A DNA stretch of 64,000 nucleotides from Verrucomicrobiota bacterium (GTDB taxonomy: Bacteria > Verrucomicrobiota > Verrucomicrobiia > CAIQCK01). The notes beneath the pieces are model-generated. The model was given only the letters and a program-made list of their open reading frames with translations, searched no databases and was not told the DNA's origin. Positions 25,978 to 35,522 of the stretch are shown piece after piece. Both the position numbers and the translations under genes were made by a program. Where the stretch lies: assembly GCA_026397915.1 (NCBI GenBank), contig JAPLTX010000024.1, positions 95,348 through 159,347 on the forward strand, given 5' to 3'. Position 1 is the stretch's first letter, and every line of letters begins with the position of its first letter.

Positions 25978-28761
25978 ATGGCTACCGATTATAAATCAAC
26001 GCTGAACCTGCCTCAGACGGACTTCCCGATGAAGGCCGATCTGGTCACGCGTGAGCCGCAGATGCTGGCGCGTTGGGAGGCGATGAAGCTTTACGAGACG
26101 CTTCAGGACGCGCGACGCGACGCCCCGCTGTTCGTGTTGCACGACGGCCCGCCCTACGCCAACGGTAATGTCCACATCGGCACGGCGCTCAACAAGATTC
26201 TCAAGGATGTTGTCGTCAAAGCCGCTTCGATGGCCGGCCATCGGGCGCCTTACGTGCCAGGCTGGGATTGTCACGGGCTGCCGATCGAACTGAAAGTGCA
26301 GAAGGAGCTTGAGAAGAGCCGCGAGCAGCTTACGTCGGCGCAGATGCGCGATCGTTGCCGCAAATACGCCGAGCATTTCGTGGACCTGCAGCGCAAGCAG
26401 TTCAAGCGGCTCGGCGTGTTCGGCGATTGGGAGCGCCCCTACCTGACGATGTCGCCGGACTACGAAGCCGCCATCGTCGCCACGTTTTTCGACATGTGGC
26501 ACCAAGGCTACATCTATCGCGACACGAAGCCGGTTTACTGGTGCGTCACCTGCCGCACCGCGCTCGCCGCGGCCACGGCCGAGGCGGAATACGCCGACCA
26601 CAAGTCCACATCGGTCTATGTGAAGTTCCCCGTCAAAAGCAAGCCGGGCAACTTCGTGATCATTTGGACCACGACGCCGTGGACGCTGCCGGCGAACCTC
26701 GCCATCGCGGTGCATCCCGAGTTCGATTACGTCTGGGCGCGCGTCGGCAACGAAACGTGGCTCGTGGCGGAGGCGTTGCTGCCGGTCGTAGCGCAGAAGG
26801 CTGGCGTCGCGAACTACGAGGTGATCTCGAAACACAAAGGTCGCGAGCTGGAAGCCAACAACGGCAACGGCGTCGTGGCGCGGCATCCGTTCATCGAGCG
26901 CGACTCGCCCGTCGTGCTCGCCACCTACGTCACGCTCGACACCGGCACCGGTTGCGTCCACACCGCACCGGGTCACGGTCTCGAGGACCACGACACCGGC
27001 CGACGCTACGGCCTGCCGACGTTGTCACCGGTGGACGATTCTGGCGTGTTGACAGCGGACGCCGGCATCTTCGCCAACCAGCACGTGTTCAAGGCGAACC
27101 GGCCGATTGTCGAGCACCTGAAACAAATCGGCGCGCTCGTGGCCGAGGAGGAGATTGCGCACAGCTATCCGCACTGCTGGCGCTGCAAGAATCCGATCAT
27201 CTTCCGCGCGACGGAGCAGTGGTTCATCAACGTGGACCACAAGAACCTCCGCGACAAGGCGCTGCACGAGATTGAGAAGGTCCAGTGGGTGCCGGCGTGG
27301 GGCTTCAATCGTATCCAAGGCATGATCGAGGAGCGGCCCGACTGGTGCATCAGCCGGCAGCGCGACTGGGGCGTGCCAATCCCGGTCATCAAGTGCGAGG
27401 CGTGCGGTTTCGTGTTCGAGGAAAAACAATACACCGACCAGCTCGTCGCGCTCGTGGCGCGGGAGGGCGTGGACGCGTGGTTCAAGCGCAGCGCCAACGA
27501 TCTGCTCGCCGGCGTCCAATGCCCGCGCTGCAAACGGCCGACGGAATTTCACAAGGCCGCCGACATCCTCGACGTGTGGTTCGAGAGCGGCGTCAGCCAT
27601 CGCGCGGTGCTGCGGCTGCGGCCGGAGTTGAAGTATCCGGCGGATCTTTACCTCGAAGGCAGCGACCAGCATCGCGGTTGGTTCCAGAGCGCGCTCTGGA
27701 CCGCGCTCGCCACCGAGGGCCACGCGCCGTTCAAGGCGGTGGTCACGCATGGCTTCTTGATGGACCTGGAGACGAAGAAGAAGGTCTCGAAGTCTTATGG
27801 CAAGCCGCAGGACAGCGATGTCTATGTGAACCGGTTCGGCGCGGATGTGCTGCGGCTCTGGACGATCAGCGAGGACTACCGCAACGACGTGCCGCTGAGC
27901 GAGGAGATCATCGAACGCGTCGCTGGCACGTATCGCAAGATCCGCAACACCTTCCGCTTCCTTCTTGGCAACCTGAACGATTTTGATCCCGCGAAGGACG
28001 CCGTGCCGCCTGCCAAGCTGGAGGAACTCGACCGCTGGGCGCTGAGCCGGTTGCAGGGGTTGATCAAGACCTGCCACGAAGCTTACGCGAGCTACGAGTT
28101 CCACCGCGTTTATCACAGCGTCAACCAGTTCTGCACGGCGGACCTGTCGTCGTTCTACCTCGACATCTTGAAGGACCGGCTCTACACGCTCGGCAAGTTC
28201 TCGCACGAGCGCCGCAGCAGCCAGACGGTGATGCACACGATGGCGGCGGCGCTGGCCAAGCTGCTCGCGCCGGCAGTGCCCTTTACGGCGGACGAGGTCT
28301 GGCAATGCCTGCGCCCCGGCGGCGGGCGCGAGGCGCTGGACTCCGTGCATCTGGCGCTGCTGCCGAACCACGACGACCATCTGTTCGACGGCGAGCTTGA
28401 AGCGCGTTGGGAACGATTGCAGACGTTGCGGCAGGTAGTCGCGGTCGAATTGGAAAAGGCGCGCGCGAAGGGCACCATCGGCAAGTCGCTGGAGGCGTCC
28501 GTGACGCTGGGCGGCGGCGACGCGGAGACGAAGGCGATGCTGAAGTATTTTGAGCCCCAGTTGCCGGCGCTGCTGATCGTGTCGCAGGTGGCAATCGAGC
28601 TTGACCGCGGGGAGTCGTTTAGCGTAAAAGTCGCGCCCGCTTTGGGCCAGAAATGCGCCCGATGCTGGCGGTGGGAGCCGTCCGTGGGCCAACACACCGG
28701 ACATCCGGCGATTTGCTCGCGATGCGTTAGCGTGGTAGAGACGCTGGAGAAGTTAAACTGA
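25978..28761 (+). CDS. ileS: Isoleucyl-tRNA synthetase
   Basis: A 927-residue class Ia aminoacyl-tRNA synthetase charging tRNA-Ile. It has [20 protein letters not shown] (HIGH motif) near residue 60, the editing domain in the middle, [10 protein letters not shown], and the KMSKS loop as [11 protein letters not shown] near 600. A C-terminal zinc-binding segment CARCW...CSRCV is present, so it is a full-length bacterial IleS. It starts a probable operon with the DksA-like, lspA and miaA genes, a common order in bacteria. No T-box is visible upstream. Confidence 0.95.
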   Translation: MATDYKSTLNLPQTDFPMKADLVTREPQMLARWEAMKLYETLQDARRDAPLFVLHDGPPYANGNVHIGTALNKILKDVVVKAASMAGHRAPYVPGWDCHGLPIELKVQKELEKSREQLTSAQMRDRCRKYAEHFVDLQRKQFKRLGVFGDWERPYLTMSPDYEAAIVATFFDMWHQGYIYRDTKPVYWCVTCRTALAAATAEAEYADHKSTSVYVKFPVKSKPGNFVIIWTTTPWTLPANLAIAVHPEFDYVWARVGNETWLVAEALLPVVAQKAGVANYEVISKHKGRELEANNGNGVVARHPFIERDSPVVLATYVTLDTGTGCVHTAPGHGLEDHDTGRRYGLPTLSPVDDSGVLTADAGIFANQHVFKANRPIVEHLKQIGALVAEEEIAHSYPHCWRCKNPIIFRATEQWFINVDHKNLRDKALHEIEKVQWVPAWGFNRIQGMIEERPDWCISRQRDWGVPIPVIKCEACGFVFEEKQYTDQLVALVAREGVDAWFKRSANDLLAGVQCPRCKRPTEFHKAADILDVWFESGVSHRAVLRLRPELKYPADLYLEGSDQHRGWFQSALWTALATEGHAPFKAVVTHGFLMDLETKKKVSKSYGKPQDSDVYVNRFGADVLRLWTISEDYRNDVPLSEEIIERVAGTYRKIRNTFRFLLGNLNDFDPAKDAVPPAKLEELDRWALSRLQGLIKTCHEAYASYEFHRVYHSVNQFCTADLSSFYLDILKDRLYTLGKFSHERRSSQTVMHTMAAALAKLLAPAVPFTADEVWQCLRPGGGREALDSVHLALLPNHDDHLFDGELEARWERLQTLRQVVAVELEKARAKGTIGKSLEASVTLGGGDAETKAMLKYFEPQLPALLIVSQVAIELDRGESFSVKVAPALGQKCARCWRWEPSVGQHTGHPAICSRCVSVVETLEKLN

Positions 28762-28769
28762 AAGATTGC

Positions 28770-29342
28770 ATGAAAAAGAAACTGACGAAGAAGGCGAAGC
28801 CGACCAAACACGCAGTGAAGAAGGCAACGAAGCCGGCGAAAAAGAAAATGCCGCCGACCGTCATCAAGTCGCTCGATACCACGGGCGGTGTGAAAAAGGC
28901 GCACGGCGAGATGGCGAAGTATCAGCGGCTGCTGTTGAACCTACGCGATCACGTAATTGACCAGATCAGCGGCCTCGCCGGCGAAAACCTCCGTCACAAC
29001 CCCCGCGAGACGGCTGGTGACCTCTCTGGCTACAGTTTTCACATGGCCGACACCGGCACCGATAATTTCGACCGCGAGTTTGCTCTGAGCCTCGTCTCTA
29101 GCGAACAAGAAGCGCTCTATGAAGTCGAGGGAGCGCTCAAGCGCATTGACCTCGGCACTTTCGGCAAGTGTGAATCCTGCGAGAAGACAATTGCCAAGGA
29201 GCGTCTGATGGCCGTCCCGTTCGCGCGGATGTGCGTCCGCTGCCAGTCTGAAGCGGAGCGCAATCGCAAGCGCGTCGCGGTGCAAACCGCCACTTTCTCC
29301 GAAATCACTGACGAGTCCGGCGAAGAAGAAGAGGAAGAATAG
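28770..29342 (+). CDS. DksA/TraR-family zinc-finger protein with basic N-terminal tail
   Basis: A 190-residue protein. Its C-terminal domain has the DksA/TraR zinc finger C134xxC137...C155xxC158 (CESCEKT...CVRCQSE). Such proteins bind RNA polymerase and tune transcription with (p)ppGpp. The first 27 residues are very Lys-rich (MKKKLTKKAKPTKHAVKK), like a histone H1-type tail, and the C-terminus is acidic (SGEEEEEE). Between them is a helical region that may form the coiled coil. It sits between ileS and lspA, an arrangement seen in many bacteria. The exact regulatory role is inferred. Confidence 0.82.
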   Translation: MKKKLTKKAKPTKHAVKKATKPAKKKMPPTVIKSLDTTGGVKKAHGEMAKYQRLLLNLRDHVIDQISGLAGENLRHNPRETAGDLSGYSFHMADTGTDNFDREFALSLVSSEQEALYEVEGALKRIDLGTFGKCESCEKTIAKERLMAVPFARMCVRCQSEAERNRKRVAVQTATFSEITDESGEEEEEE

Positions 29343-29381
29343 TCGGACCCGCGGATTGCGGATCACAATTCGCGCTTTGCA

Positions 29382-29912
29382 ATGGCTATGAACGTGCTGG
29401 CGTTGACCGCTGCGTTGGTGCTCGCCCTAGACCAAGTCACGAAGTGGCTGGTCCTCCATCATATTCATCCTCACCAAGAAATTCCCGTCATCGGCAAATT
29501 CTTCAGCCTCACGCATGTCCTCAACCGCGGTGCGGCGTGGGGCATGTTCGCGCACTTCCCTCACAGCAATGTCATCCTTGCCACGTTTTCCATTCTCACC
29601 GTGCTTGGCCTCTGGATGATGCGCCACTCGCTGGCGGTCGTCAGCCTCCCGCACCGTATTGCGTTTGGCATGATCGTCGGCGGCATCTTCGGCAACCTCA
29701 CCGACCGCATTGTGCACGGTAGCGTTGTGGACTTCCTCGATTTCTACCTCGGCGAGGCCATCGGTCGCTGGCCGGCGTTCAACATCGCCGACAGCGCCAT
29801 CTGCGTCGGCGTCCTCTTCTACCTGGTGGTGACGTTCTGGCCTGTCAAATCGAAGACTCCAGTTCCCGAATTGCCGTCGCACCGGAAATTCGGCACGCCG
29901 CCAACCAAGTAG
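29382..29912 (+). CDS. lspA: Lipoprotein signal peptidase (signal peptidase II)
   Basis: A 176-residue inner-membrane aspartyl protease that cleaves signal peptides from prolipoproteins. Four hydrophobic helices are visible. The conserved boxes are LALDQVTKW, LNRGAAWGMF, GNLTDRIVHGSVVDFLDF and FNIADSAICVGV; the last two supply the catalytic aspartates. An ATG two codons in is an alternative start. It lies 39 bases after the DksA-like gene and 10 before miaA. Confidence 0.93.
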   Translation: MAMNVLALTAALVLALDQVTKWLVLHHIHPHQEIPVIGKFFSLTHVLNRGAAWGMFAHFPHSNVILATFSILTVLGLWMMRHSLAVVSLPHRIAFGMIVGGIFGNLTDRIVHGSVVDFLDFYLGEAIGRWPAFNIADSAICVGVLFYLVVTFWPVKSKTPVPELPSHRKFGTPPTK

Positions 29913-29922
29913 CCGCTCCGTT

Positions 29923-30897
29923 ATGAGCGACGGCACGCATCACGCTCCGTTCTTCCTCATCGGCCCTACCGCCGTCGGCAAGACCGCCGTCGCGCTCGAA
30001 TTCGCCCACCGCCTTGACGCCGAGATCGTCTCCGCCGACTCCATGCAGGTCTATCGTGGCATGGACATCGGCACCGCCAAACCCGACGCCGCCGAACGCG
30101 CCGTCGTGACGCATCATCTGATTGACGTTGTCGAAGTCACCGAACGGTTCGACGTGGCTCGCTACGTCGCGCTCGCCAACGCCGCCATCGCCGATGTTCA
30201 GCGTCGCGGGAAAATGCCGCTCATCGTCGGCGGCACCGGCCTCTACCTGCGCGCCCTCACCGAAGGTCTCAGTAAAGCGCCCGACGCCGATCCCGCCCTT
30301 CGCGCCGAACTCGAGGCGATGGGCCACGAGCGCGTGTTGGAAGAACTCCGTCGCGTGGATTCCGAAGCCGCCGAACGCATCGATCCGCATAACCTCCGCC
30401 GCCTCGTCCGCGCGCTGGAAATCTGCCGTCTCACCGGCCGCAAGAGTTCCGACCTGCGCCGCGAGTGGGACTGCAGCCGCATGCCGCTCATGCACGGCCT
30501 GGAGCGCGACCGCGCCGACCTCTACGCCCGCTGCGACATGCGCGTTGAGGCGATGTTCCGCGCCGGTCTCGTGGACGAAGTCCGCTCACTCCTGCCGCAC
30601 GGCCTCGCCGAAAACACCACCGCCCGCCAAGCGCTCGGCTACAAGGAAGTCATCACCCACCTTGGCGGTGAAGCGACGTTGAAAGAAACCATCACACTGG
30701 TGAAAACGCGCACGCGACAGTTTGCCAAACGCCAGCTTACGTGGTTCCGTCACCAAGCACGGGTAGAGTGGATTCACGTCGCGGCAAACGAAGACACAAA
30801 GACTATTGTCGAACATCTCGCAGGCCGTCGGCAAGACCAAGCGCATCCCATAGCCAGCAGGAGCGCAACCGCCGGCATCACTTGTGACGGAAGGTGA
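29923..30897 (+). CDS. miaA: tRNA dimethylallyltransferase
   Basis: A 324-residue enzyme that adds a dimethylallyl group to A37 of tRNAs reading UNN codons. The P-loop [15 protein letters not shown] is at residue 12, followed by [25 protein letters not shown] and [13 protein letters not shown]. The later [14 protein letters not shown] segment is diagnostic. Its last 20 bases overlap the 3' end of the convergent infA gene. Confidence 0.94.
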   Translation: MSDGTHHAPFFLIGPTAVGKTAVALEFAHRLDAEIVSADSMQVYRGMDIGTAKPDAAERAVVTHHLIDVVEVTERFDVARYVALANAAIADVQRRGKMPLIVGGTGLYLRALTEGLSKAPDADPALRAELEAMGHERVLEELRRVDSEAAERIDPHNLRRLVRALEICRLTGRKSSDLRREWDCSRMPLMHGLERDRADLYARCDMRVEAMFRAGLVDEVRSLLPHGLAENTTARQALGYKEVITHLGGEATLKETITLVKTRTRQFAKRQLTWFRHQARVEWIHVAANEDTKTIVEHLAGRRQDQAHPIASRSATAGITCDGR

Positions 30898-31096
30898 TGC
30901 GGCCTTTGGTCAGGTCGTAGGGGGAAACTTCAACTGTAACTTTGTCGCCAAGGGAGATGCGGATAAAGTTTTGCCGCATCTTGCCTGAGATGTGGCAGAG
31001 GACAGTGTGGCCGTTCTCCAACTCGACACGATACATCGTGCCGGCGAGCAACTCCTTCACCGTGCCTTCTACCTGGACAGCATCTCCTTTGGGCAT
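30878..31096 (-). CDS. infA: Translation initiation factor IF-1
   Basis: A 72-residue S1/OB-fold protein that binds the ribosomal A site during initiation. The start at 31096 ([19 protein letters not shown]) gives exactly the usual IF-1 length; the longer frame to 31153 adds an unrelated leader. [20 protein letters not shown] and [20 protein letters not shown] are canonical. It is transcribed alone and is convergent with miaA, with overlapping ends. Confidence 0.95.
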   Translation of the reverse strand: MPKGDAVQVEGTVKELLAGTMYRVELENGHTVLCHISGKMRQNFIRISLGDKVTVEVSPYDLTKGRITFRHK

Positions 31097-31268
31097 AATT
31101 GTCTTGTTCCGCAAATGGTCCCACCGCAATCGGCTTCCGGCGACAACCGGCAAACACTCTACGGGAAACGGCGGGGAAGTAAATGGATTTTTACTACCAC
31201 CAAACGGTCACGACTGTCGGCGGTAACATCTGTGCCTTCCATCTCGCGAACTCCACGGTCTTTGGGAA

Positions 31269-32633
31269 TCAGGGCACCCGGGTCAACTCATACTTCCGCG
31301 CGACAGGCTGGTTGGTCTGATAAATCTGGTCCTCGAACTGTTTGGCCAGCGTAATCTTCTCGGCGACCGCGGGCTTGAATTCCGCTTGGAACCTCTCGAT
31401 CTCTACGCGTTTGGCGGCGGCTGCGTCCTTATTGCCTTGTTGTTCCAACACGGCTGCTTGGCGGCGCAGCATCTTCGGCTTGACCCACAGATCGCGCAAT
31501 GGATGGACGGCTTTGTCGTTGCGCTCCTTGTTCAGCATCGCCACCTTCAGCGCCTGCTGATACTGCGGCGTCTTGTCGTTGCATTCCAGTTCCACGCCGA
31601 AAGCAAGCTGGCTGTCGGCGTAGGCACCGACCAGTTCGCCGTCAATGCGCAGTTCGTATTTGCCAGGCTTGAGGTTGCCGACGGTGATCTTCTCGTTGCT
31701 GTAGCGATGGCCGGCAGAGGTGAGCTTGTAGCCGTCGGCTGCGTCGGGCGGCAGCACCCACGGCAGCGCGTTCGCCTTAAAGGTGAAGCTGATCTTGTCG
31801 TCAGCGGTCTGAAGGTCGGCGGCCTTGCCGTTTGCGCCAATGACGGTGAACTTGCCGGTCTTCGGCTGCTGGCGAACAAAAATGCCAGAGACCGTGCTGC
31901 GGGGAATCATGTCGCTGATGATTGCCGTGGCCATGATGACCTGGCCGGGCGCATCGGGATGAACGGCGTCCTTGATGAGGGTGAAGTTAGGATTCTTTTT
32001 CCGCTCCTGCATCGTCAGGTCGTTGAGCGGCGCCCACATGTTCACGAAGCCTAGCCCGCGCTGGCCGGCCATCTCGCGCAGCCATGTGCCGTAGAAGGCG
32101 AGCACGGCGTTGTAATATGTGTCGCGTGGTTCGGCTGGCTTGCGCATCCGTGCGGCGCGCGAGTCGTGCATCGTCGGCGTCATCGGCACTGCCGTCGCGC
32201 CGAGGGCGGCGATCTTGTCGAGCAGTTCGGTCATGCCTTTCTCGTAGGTCTCAAAGATTTGCGGCTCAAACTTCGTGTAGCTGCCGTCGTTCATGCCAAG
32301 GAGGATCGTCACGTATTTCGGCTTGAACGCGGCCACGTCGTCGTCGAAACGCGCCAGCGCGTCCGCCGCGCGGTCGCCGCCGACGCCACTGTTGTGGAAG
32401 CGGATGCGCCGCTCCGGATAGCGCGTGTAAAAGAAATCCTCGACATACTGCGTGTAAAGACACTGGTGCGTAATGCTGTCGCCGAGGAAAACCAGTGTAT
32501 CGCCGTCTTTCAGATCCATCCCGGCGAGGATCGGCTTGAACTCCGATGCGGGCGCGGGCTGTTGAGCTTGCTGCGCCATGAGCGGCGCAAGGGTGGTAAA
32601 GAGGACGAGAAGGACTGTGCTGAATGTTTTCAT
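31269..32633 (-). CDS. Exported SGNH/GDSL hydrolase
   Basis: A 454-residue secreted esterase-like protein. The signal peptide is MKTFSTVLLVLFTTLAPLMA. SGNH blocks are LVFLGDSITHQ (Ser), NSGVGGDRAADA (Gly), LLGMNDGSY (Asn) and DAVHPDAPGQ (Asp-His). The C-terminal third is an extra domain of unknown role. Related Verrucomicrobia/Planctomycetes proteins probably remove acetyl groups from polysaccharides; that substrate is inferred. It is divergent from the EF-hand gene. Confidence 0.8.
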   Translation of the reverse strand: MKTFSTVLLVLFTTLAPLMAQQAQQPAPASEFKPILAGMDLKDGDTLVFLGDSITHQCLYTQYVEDFFYTRYPERRIRFHNSGVGGDRAADALARFDDDVAAFKPKYVTILLGMNDGSYTKFEPQIFETYEKGMTELLDKIAALGATAVPMTPTMHDSRAARMRKPAEPRDTYYNAVLAFYGTWLREMAGQRGLGFVNMWAPLNDLTMQERKKNPNFTLIKDAVHPDAPGQVIMATAIISDMIPRSTVSGIFVRQQPKTGKFTVIGANGKAADLQTADDKISFTFKANALPWVLPPDAADGYKLTSAGHRYSNEKITVGNLKPGKYELRIDGELVGAYADSQLAFGVELECNDKTPQYQQALKVAMLNKERNDKAVHPLRDLWVKPKMLRRQAAVLEQQGNKDAAAAKRVEIERFQAEFKPAVAEKITLAKQFEDQIYQTNQPVARKYELTRVP

Positions 32634-32776
32634 GTTGGTTTGGAATTACGGGTTGACGCTGCAACAAAGTTTGGCTGAACGGGCCGCGGCTTGCCAGTAG
32701 ATTTTGCATCTGTAAGAGACGTGAATCCGGCGGTCATGGTTGCGGATTTCGGCAGGCAACTCGAAAACTTTTTGCG

Positions 32777-32804
32777 TTGACGGGCCTAGACCGCGATGTA
32801 GGAT
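32777..32804 (+). promoter_or_regulatory. Sigma70-like promoter of the EF-hand gene
   Basis: TTGACG (32777-32782), a 16-base spacer, then TAGGAT (32799-32804). It predicts a start near 32811 and a leader of about 55 bases before the ATG at 32866. Confidence 0.5.
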
Positions 32805-32865
32805 GCAGCTATGGTATGCGCGATGCAGGCAGTTTAGCAGCCAGATTCTAACCACGGAGACACAG

Positions 32866-33315
32866 ATGAAACCCATAATTAAAGCTCTTGCCGCCATTAT
32901 CCTTTGTGCCGCAGTGGCCGGTGCCGCAGAAAAAGGAAAGAAGAGAACCTCTGAGAAAACGACTACGGAGGATCCCGCCAAGAAAGATTTCAGACAGTGC
33001 GATACTAATCGCGACGGCTTTGTCAGTCTCGCCGAGTGGAAGGCCGCAAGCAAAAATGACGGGACAAAGAGCGAGACATTGTTCAAGGCGAAGGACAAGA
33101 ACAACGACGGCAAGCTGAGCCGCGACGAATTCATGGCGGAAGCCCCAGCCGGAACAGAGGTGCGCAAATATACCAGGCAGGTGGCCGACCAGCAGTTGAG
33201 GAGACTTAAGAGACTTCTCGAAGATGGATTGATAAAAAAGGATATGTATGACCGGAAGATCGCGGAAATCGAATCCAACATTGACGATAAGCCAGCGACT
33301 CCCGCTAAAAAGTAA
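32866..33315 (+). CDS. Exported EF-hand calcium-binding protein
   Basis: A 149-residue protein with a signal peptide (MKPIIKALAAIILCAAVAGA), a Lys-rich linker and two EF-hand loops, DTNRDGFVSLAE and DKNNDGKLSRDE, each with the 12-residue calcium ligand pattern. The C-terminal helix is charged. The ATG at 32866 is chosen because the signal peptide starts there; the frame extends upstream to 32740 without support. Its base composition is more AT-rich than its neighbours. A periplasmic calcium sensor or buffer is likely; the partner is unknown. Confidence 0.8.
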   Translation: MKPIIKALAAIILCAAVAGAAEKGKKRTSEKTTTEDPAKKDFRQCDTNRDGFVSLAEWKAASKNDGTKSETLFKAKDKNNDGKLSRDEFMAEAPAGTEVRKYTRQVADQQLRRLKRLLEDGLIKKDMYDRKIAEIESNIDDKPATPAKK

Positions 33316-33344
33316 CCGCTGATTATCCTGAAAACCTAGGTTGA

Positions 33345-33371
33345 ACCAGCAAGAATGCCGGCACTGCGATC
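33345..33371 (-). repeat. Copy of a short interspersed repeat (GCCGGCAT type)
   Basis: Read on the - strand this begins GATCGCAGTGCCGGCATTCT, closely matching GATCGTAGCGCCGGCATCCT at 50144 (17 of the first 20 bases). It lies between the EF-hand gene and the end of the PPC-domain gene. Confidence 0.5.
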
Positions 33372-33388
33372 AAGTTCGGTTTGCGGGA

Positions 33389-35425
33389 TTATTTCTTCTT
33401 GCCCTTCTTCCCTCCCCTTCGGGGAGCGGTGGCTTCTTGGTTCCCATGAACGGAGGCCACGAATTCCTTTGCAGGGACAAGATGTGTCCAGAGGAACGCC
33501 TGCATACGATCTTCGCAAGGCTCGGCTTCGCGGGAAACCTGCTTGCCGTTGATGGTGGCGCGGCCTTCGATGGAGAGGCTGACGGGTTCTTCCGTGGAAT
33601 CCAATGAAGTAGACAGTGTCAGTTGCGCCACTCGCTGGGTGCTAGATATAGTGGCGCCATACGATGAGAACCCTTTCGGCGCGTCTTTCAGACCCAGCGT
33701 AATATCACCCTCGAAACCGTCCTTGCGGATGGCGTAAACGCTGACGGAAGAACTGCCGCCGCTGCTGCGGAAACCAGCGCTGGAGGGCGCGACGCGCAAC
33801 GCGAAGTCGGGTTGCGGCTCACTGATGCGCAGACGGTAGGCATACTCCTCGCCGCCGGCACGGTCGGCAGCGCCGAGATGAACGTAGTAGGTCCCGTCCG
33901 CGGGCAGTGTGATGCGAATGTAGGAGTCCGCGTGGTGGGTGTTCACGCCCCAGTCTACATCTTTCAGGTTCGAGATGGTATCCGTGTTGTTGTCGTCGTT
34001 ATACGCCAGTTGTTTGCCGGAGGCGTCGGTGATTTTGAGCACGGAATCCAACGGGGAATCCAGCCGGCGCGCAGAAACCTCTGTGACGACCGTCTGGCCG
34101 GCGCGGCCTTCAAACTGGAATACGTCCCAATCGCCCGGCACGTCAATACGGCCGTTGATGATGATAGGTAACGTCACCTTTTGCGCGGTTGCTGGCGTGT
34201 TGTTCGGCTCGCGTTCCAAGCAATCTGGCAACGAGTCCAGAGCCAGAAGCACGCGGTTGGAATAAAAGCCCTCCTTGCGCACGCCGATCGGATAAATCCC
34301 CGGCTCGACGTCCTTGGTGTTGGGCGTCAACCTGGTGGACGGAAGGTTCCAGCCCTTCATTTCAACGGTCAACGCAGTGTCTATCCTGCCGCCCAGCGGG
34401 AAGATGCTCTTCACAAACGGCAGTTCACCAATGGTGACGCGATAAACGAAATCCTCGCGACCGCGGTAGATGCCGTCGTAGATGGCGAACGCATACTCAC
34501 CATCCCTTGGCACATCGAAAAAGACGACCGGATCGGGCTTGAAACGGAAATCGTCGTCATACGCGACTTCTTTCCCGTTCGCGTCGTAAACCACCAACAC
34601 CGGCTGGAACCAGCCCGGCACGGCGTCGGCGATATATGGAATCAGTTGCCGTCCCAAGGCCGTGATGACAAGGCGCTGGCCTTTCCGCGCTGAGAACCGG
34701 TAGCGGTTGATTTCGCCGGAGCCGATCTGACCGTTCACAGTGCATGGCACCTGGATGCGCGCCTCGGTTTCGGAAATGCTACCGTGCGACTCCGAGCCGC
34801 CCGTCATCATGTCGGAACTGCCGGTATTGGCGCGCGCCGCCAGGGTGCGTCTTCGCTTGCGCAGGCTCTCCTCTTCCTTGCCGAGCACTTGCAACTGGCT
34901 GGTGGACATCGGCTCCGCGCTGATTTCCGGCAGTTGGCCCACGTAGAAGACCAGCGGGTTCGAATACCCGCGCGGCGTGCCCAACCTCAGCTCCCGCTCG
35001 CTGGGTTTTGCATCGGAAGATATCGTGACTTCGGCAATAACCATGTTGGAGATGGCGACGCTTTGCGGCCTTAGAACGTAGTCGGCTATTCTCTTCTCCA
35101 GCTTTGCGATGAGTTGTTTCGTCTCAGCATCCTTCGATGCACCTTTTTTCAGATCATCCAGTTGTTCCCTCAAAAGCATGATATCCTGGGGACTCAGACG
35201 CCTGTTGTATTCGACAATCTTGACCTTCACGCCCTCACCGGACACGATCGCAGTGTCCACACCATCCAGGAACTGCCCGCCGAGTGTGACCTGAAACGTC
35301 TGGCCCTGCTGGCCGCCTGCGGGATAGACGAAGCCGATATACGGTGTCTGCTGTGCCTGCGCGCCTGACGTGAATGCCAGCAACGCGACCAACCCCAGAA
35401 CTGCCTGCCATCGAGATGTGCTCAT
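33389..35425 (-). CDS. Exported pre-peptidase C-terminal (PPC) domain protein
   Basis: A 678-residue secreted protein. A signal peptide (MSTSRWQAVLGLVALLAFTS) is followed by an IPT/TIG-like region (GFVYPAGGQQGQTFQVTLGG). Two PPC-type beta domains follow around 230-330 and 410-520 (RKGQRLVITALGRQL; FEGRAGQTVVTEVSARRLDS; DGTYYVHLGAADRAGGEEYA). No catalytic motif is visible. The last residues are RGGKKGKKK. It is the third gene of a - strand operon after the DUF1549 and DUF1501 genes, a common Planctomycetes/Verrucomicrobia cassette of unsettled function. Confidence 0.78.
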   Translation of the reverse strand: MSTSRWQAVLGLVALLAFTSGAQAQQTPYIGFVYPAGGQQGQTFQVTLGGQFLDGVDTAIVSGEGVKVKIVEYNRRLSPQDIMLLREQLDDLKKGASKDAETKQLIAKLEKRIADYVLRPQSVAISNMVIAEVTISSDAKPSERELRLGTPRGYSNPLVFYVGQLPEISAEPMSTSQLQVLGKEEESLRKRRRTLAARANTGSSDMMTGGSESHGSISETEARIQVPCTVNGQIGSGEINRYRFSARKGQRLVITALGRQLIPYIADAVPGWFQPVLVVYDANGKEVAYDDDFRFKPDPVVFFDVPRDGEYAFAIYDGIYRGREDFVYRVTIGELPFVKSIFPLGGRIDTALTVEMKGWNLPSTRLTPNTKDVEPGIYPIGVRKEGFYSNRVLLALDSLPDCLEREPNNTPATAQKVTLPIIINGRIDVPGDWDVFQFEGRAGQTVVTEVSARRLDSPLDSVLKITDASGKQLAYNDDNNTDTISNLKDVDWGVNTHHADSYIRITLPADGTYYVHLGAADRAGGEEYAYRLRISEPQPDFALRVAPSSAGFRSSGGSSSVSVYAIRKDGFEGDITLGLKDAPKGFSSYGATISSTQRVAQLTLSTSLDSTEEPVSLSIEGRATINGKQVSREAEPCEDRMQAFLWTHLVPAKEFVASVHGNQEATAPRRGGKKGKKK

Positions 35426-35452
35426 GAGGAACTCCGTTTCAAGGATTACACT

Positions 35453-35506
35453 CGCCGACGCAAGGATTCGTGAGCGGTCTTGCGCTTCGCTGTCCTTGCG
35501 TCGGCG
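35453..35506 (-). promoter_or_regulatory. Strong intercistronic stem-loop
   Basis: CGCCGACGCAAGGA (35453-35466) and TCCTTGCGTCGGCG (35493-35506) are perfect 14-base inverted repeats with a 26-base loop. They lie in the 97-base gap between the DUF1501 gene and the PPC gene. No T-run follows, so RNA processing or differential stability is more likely than termination. Confidence 0.55.
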
Positions 35507-35522
35507 GTTACGATCTGACTTC

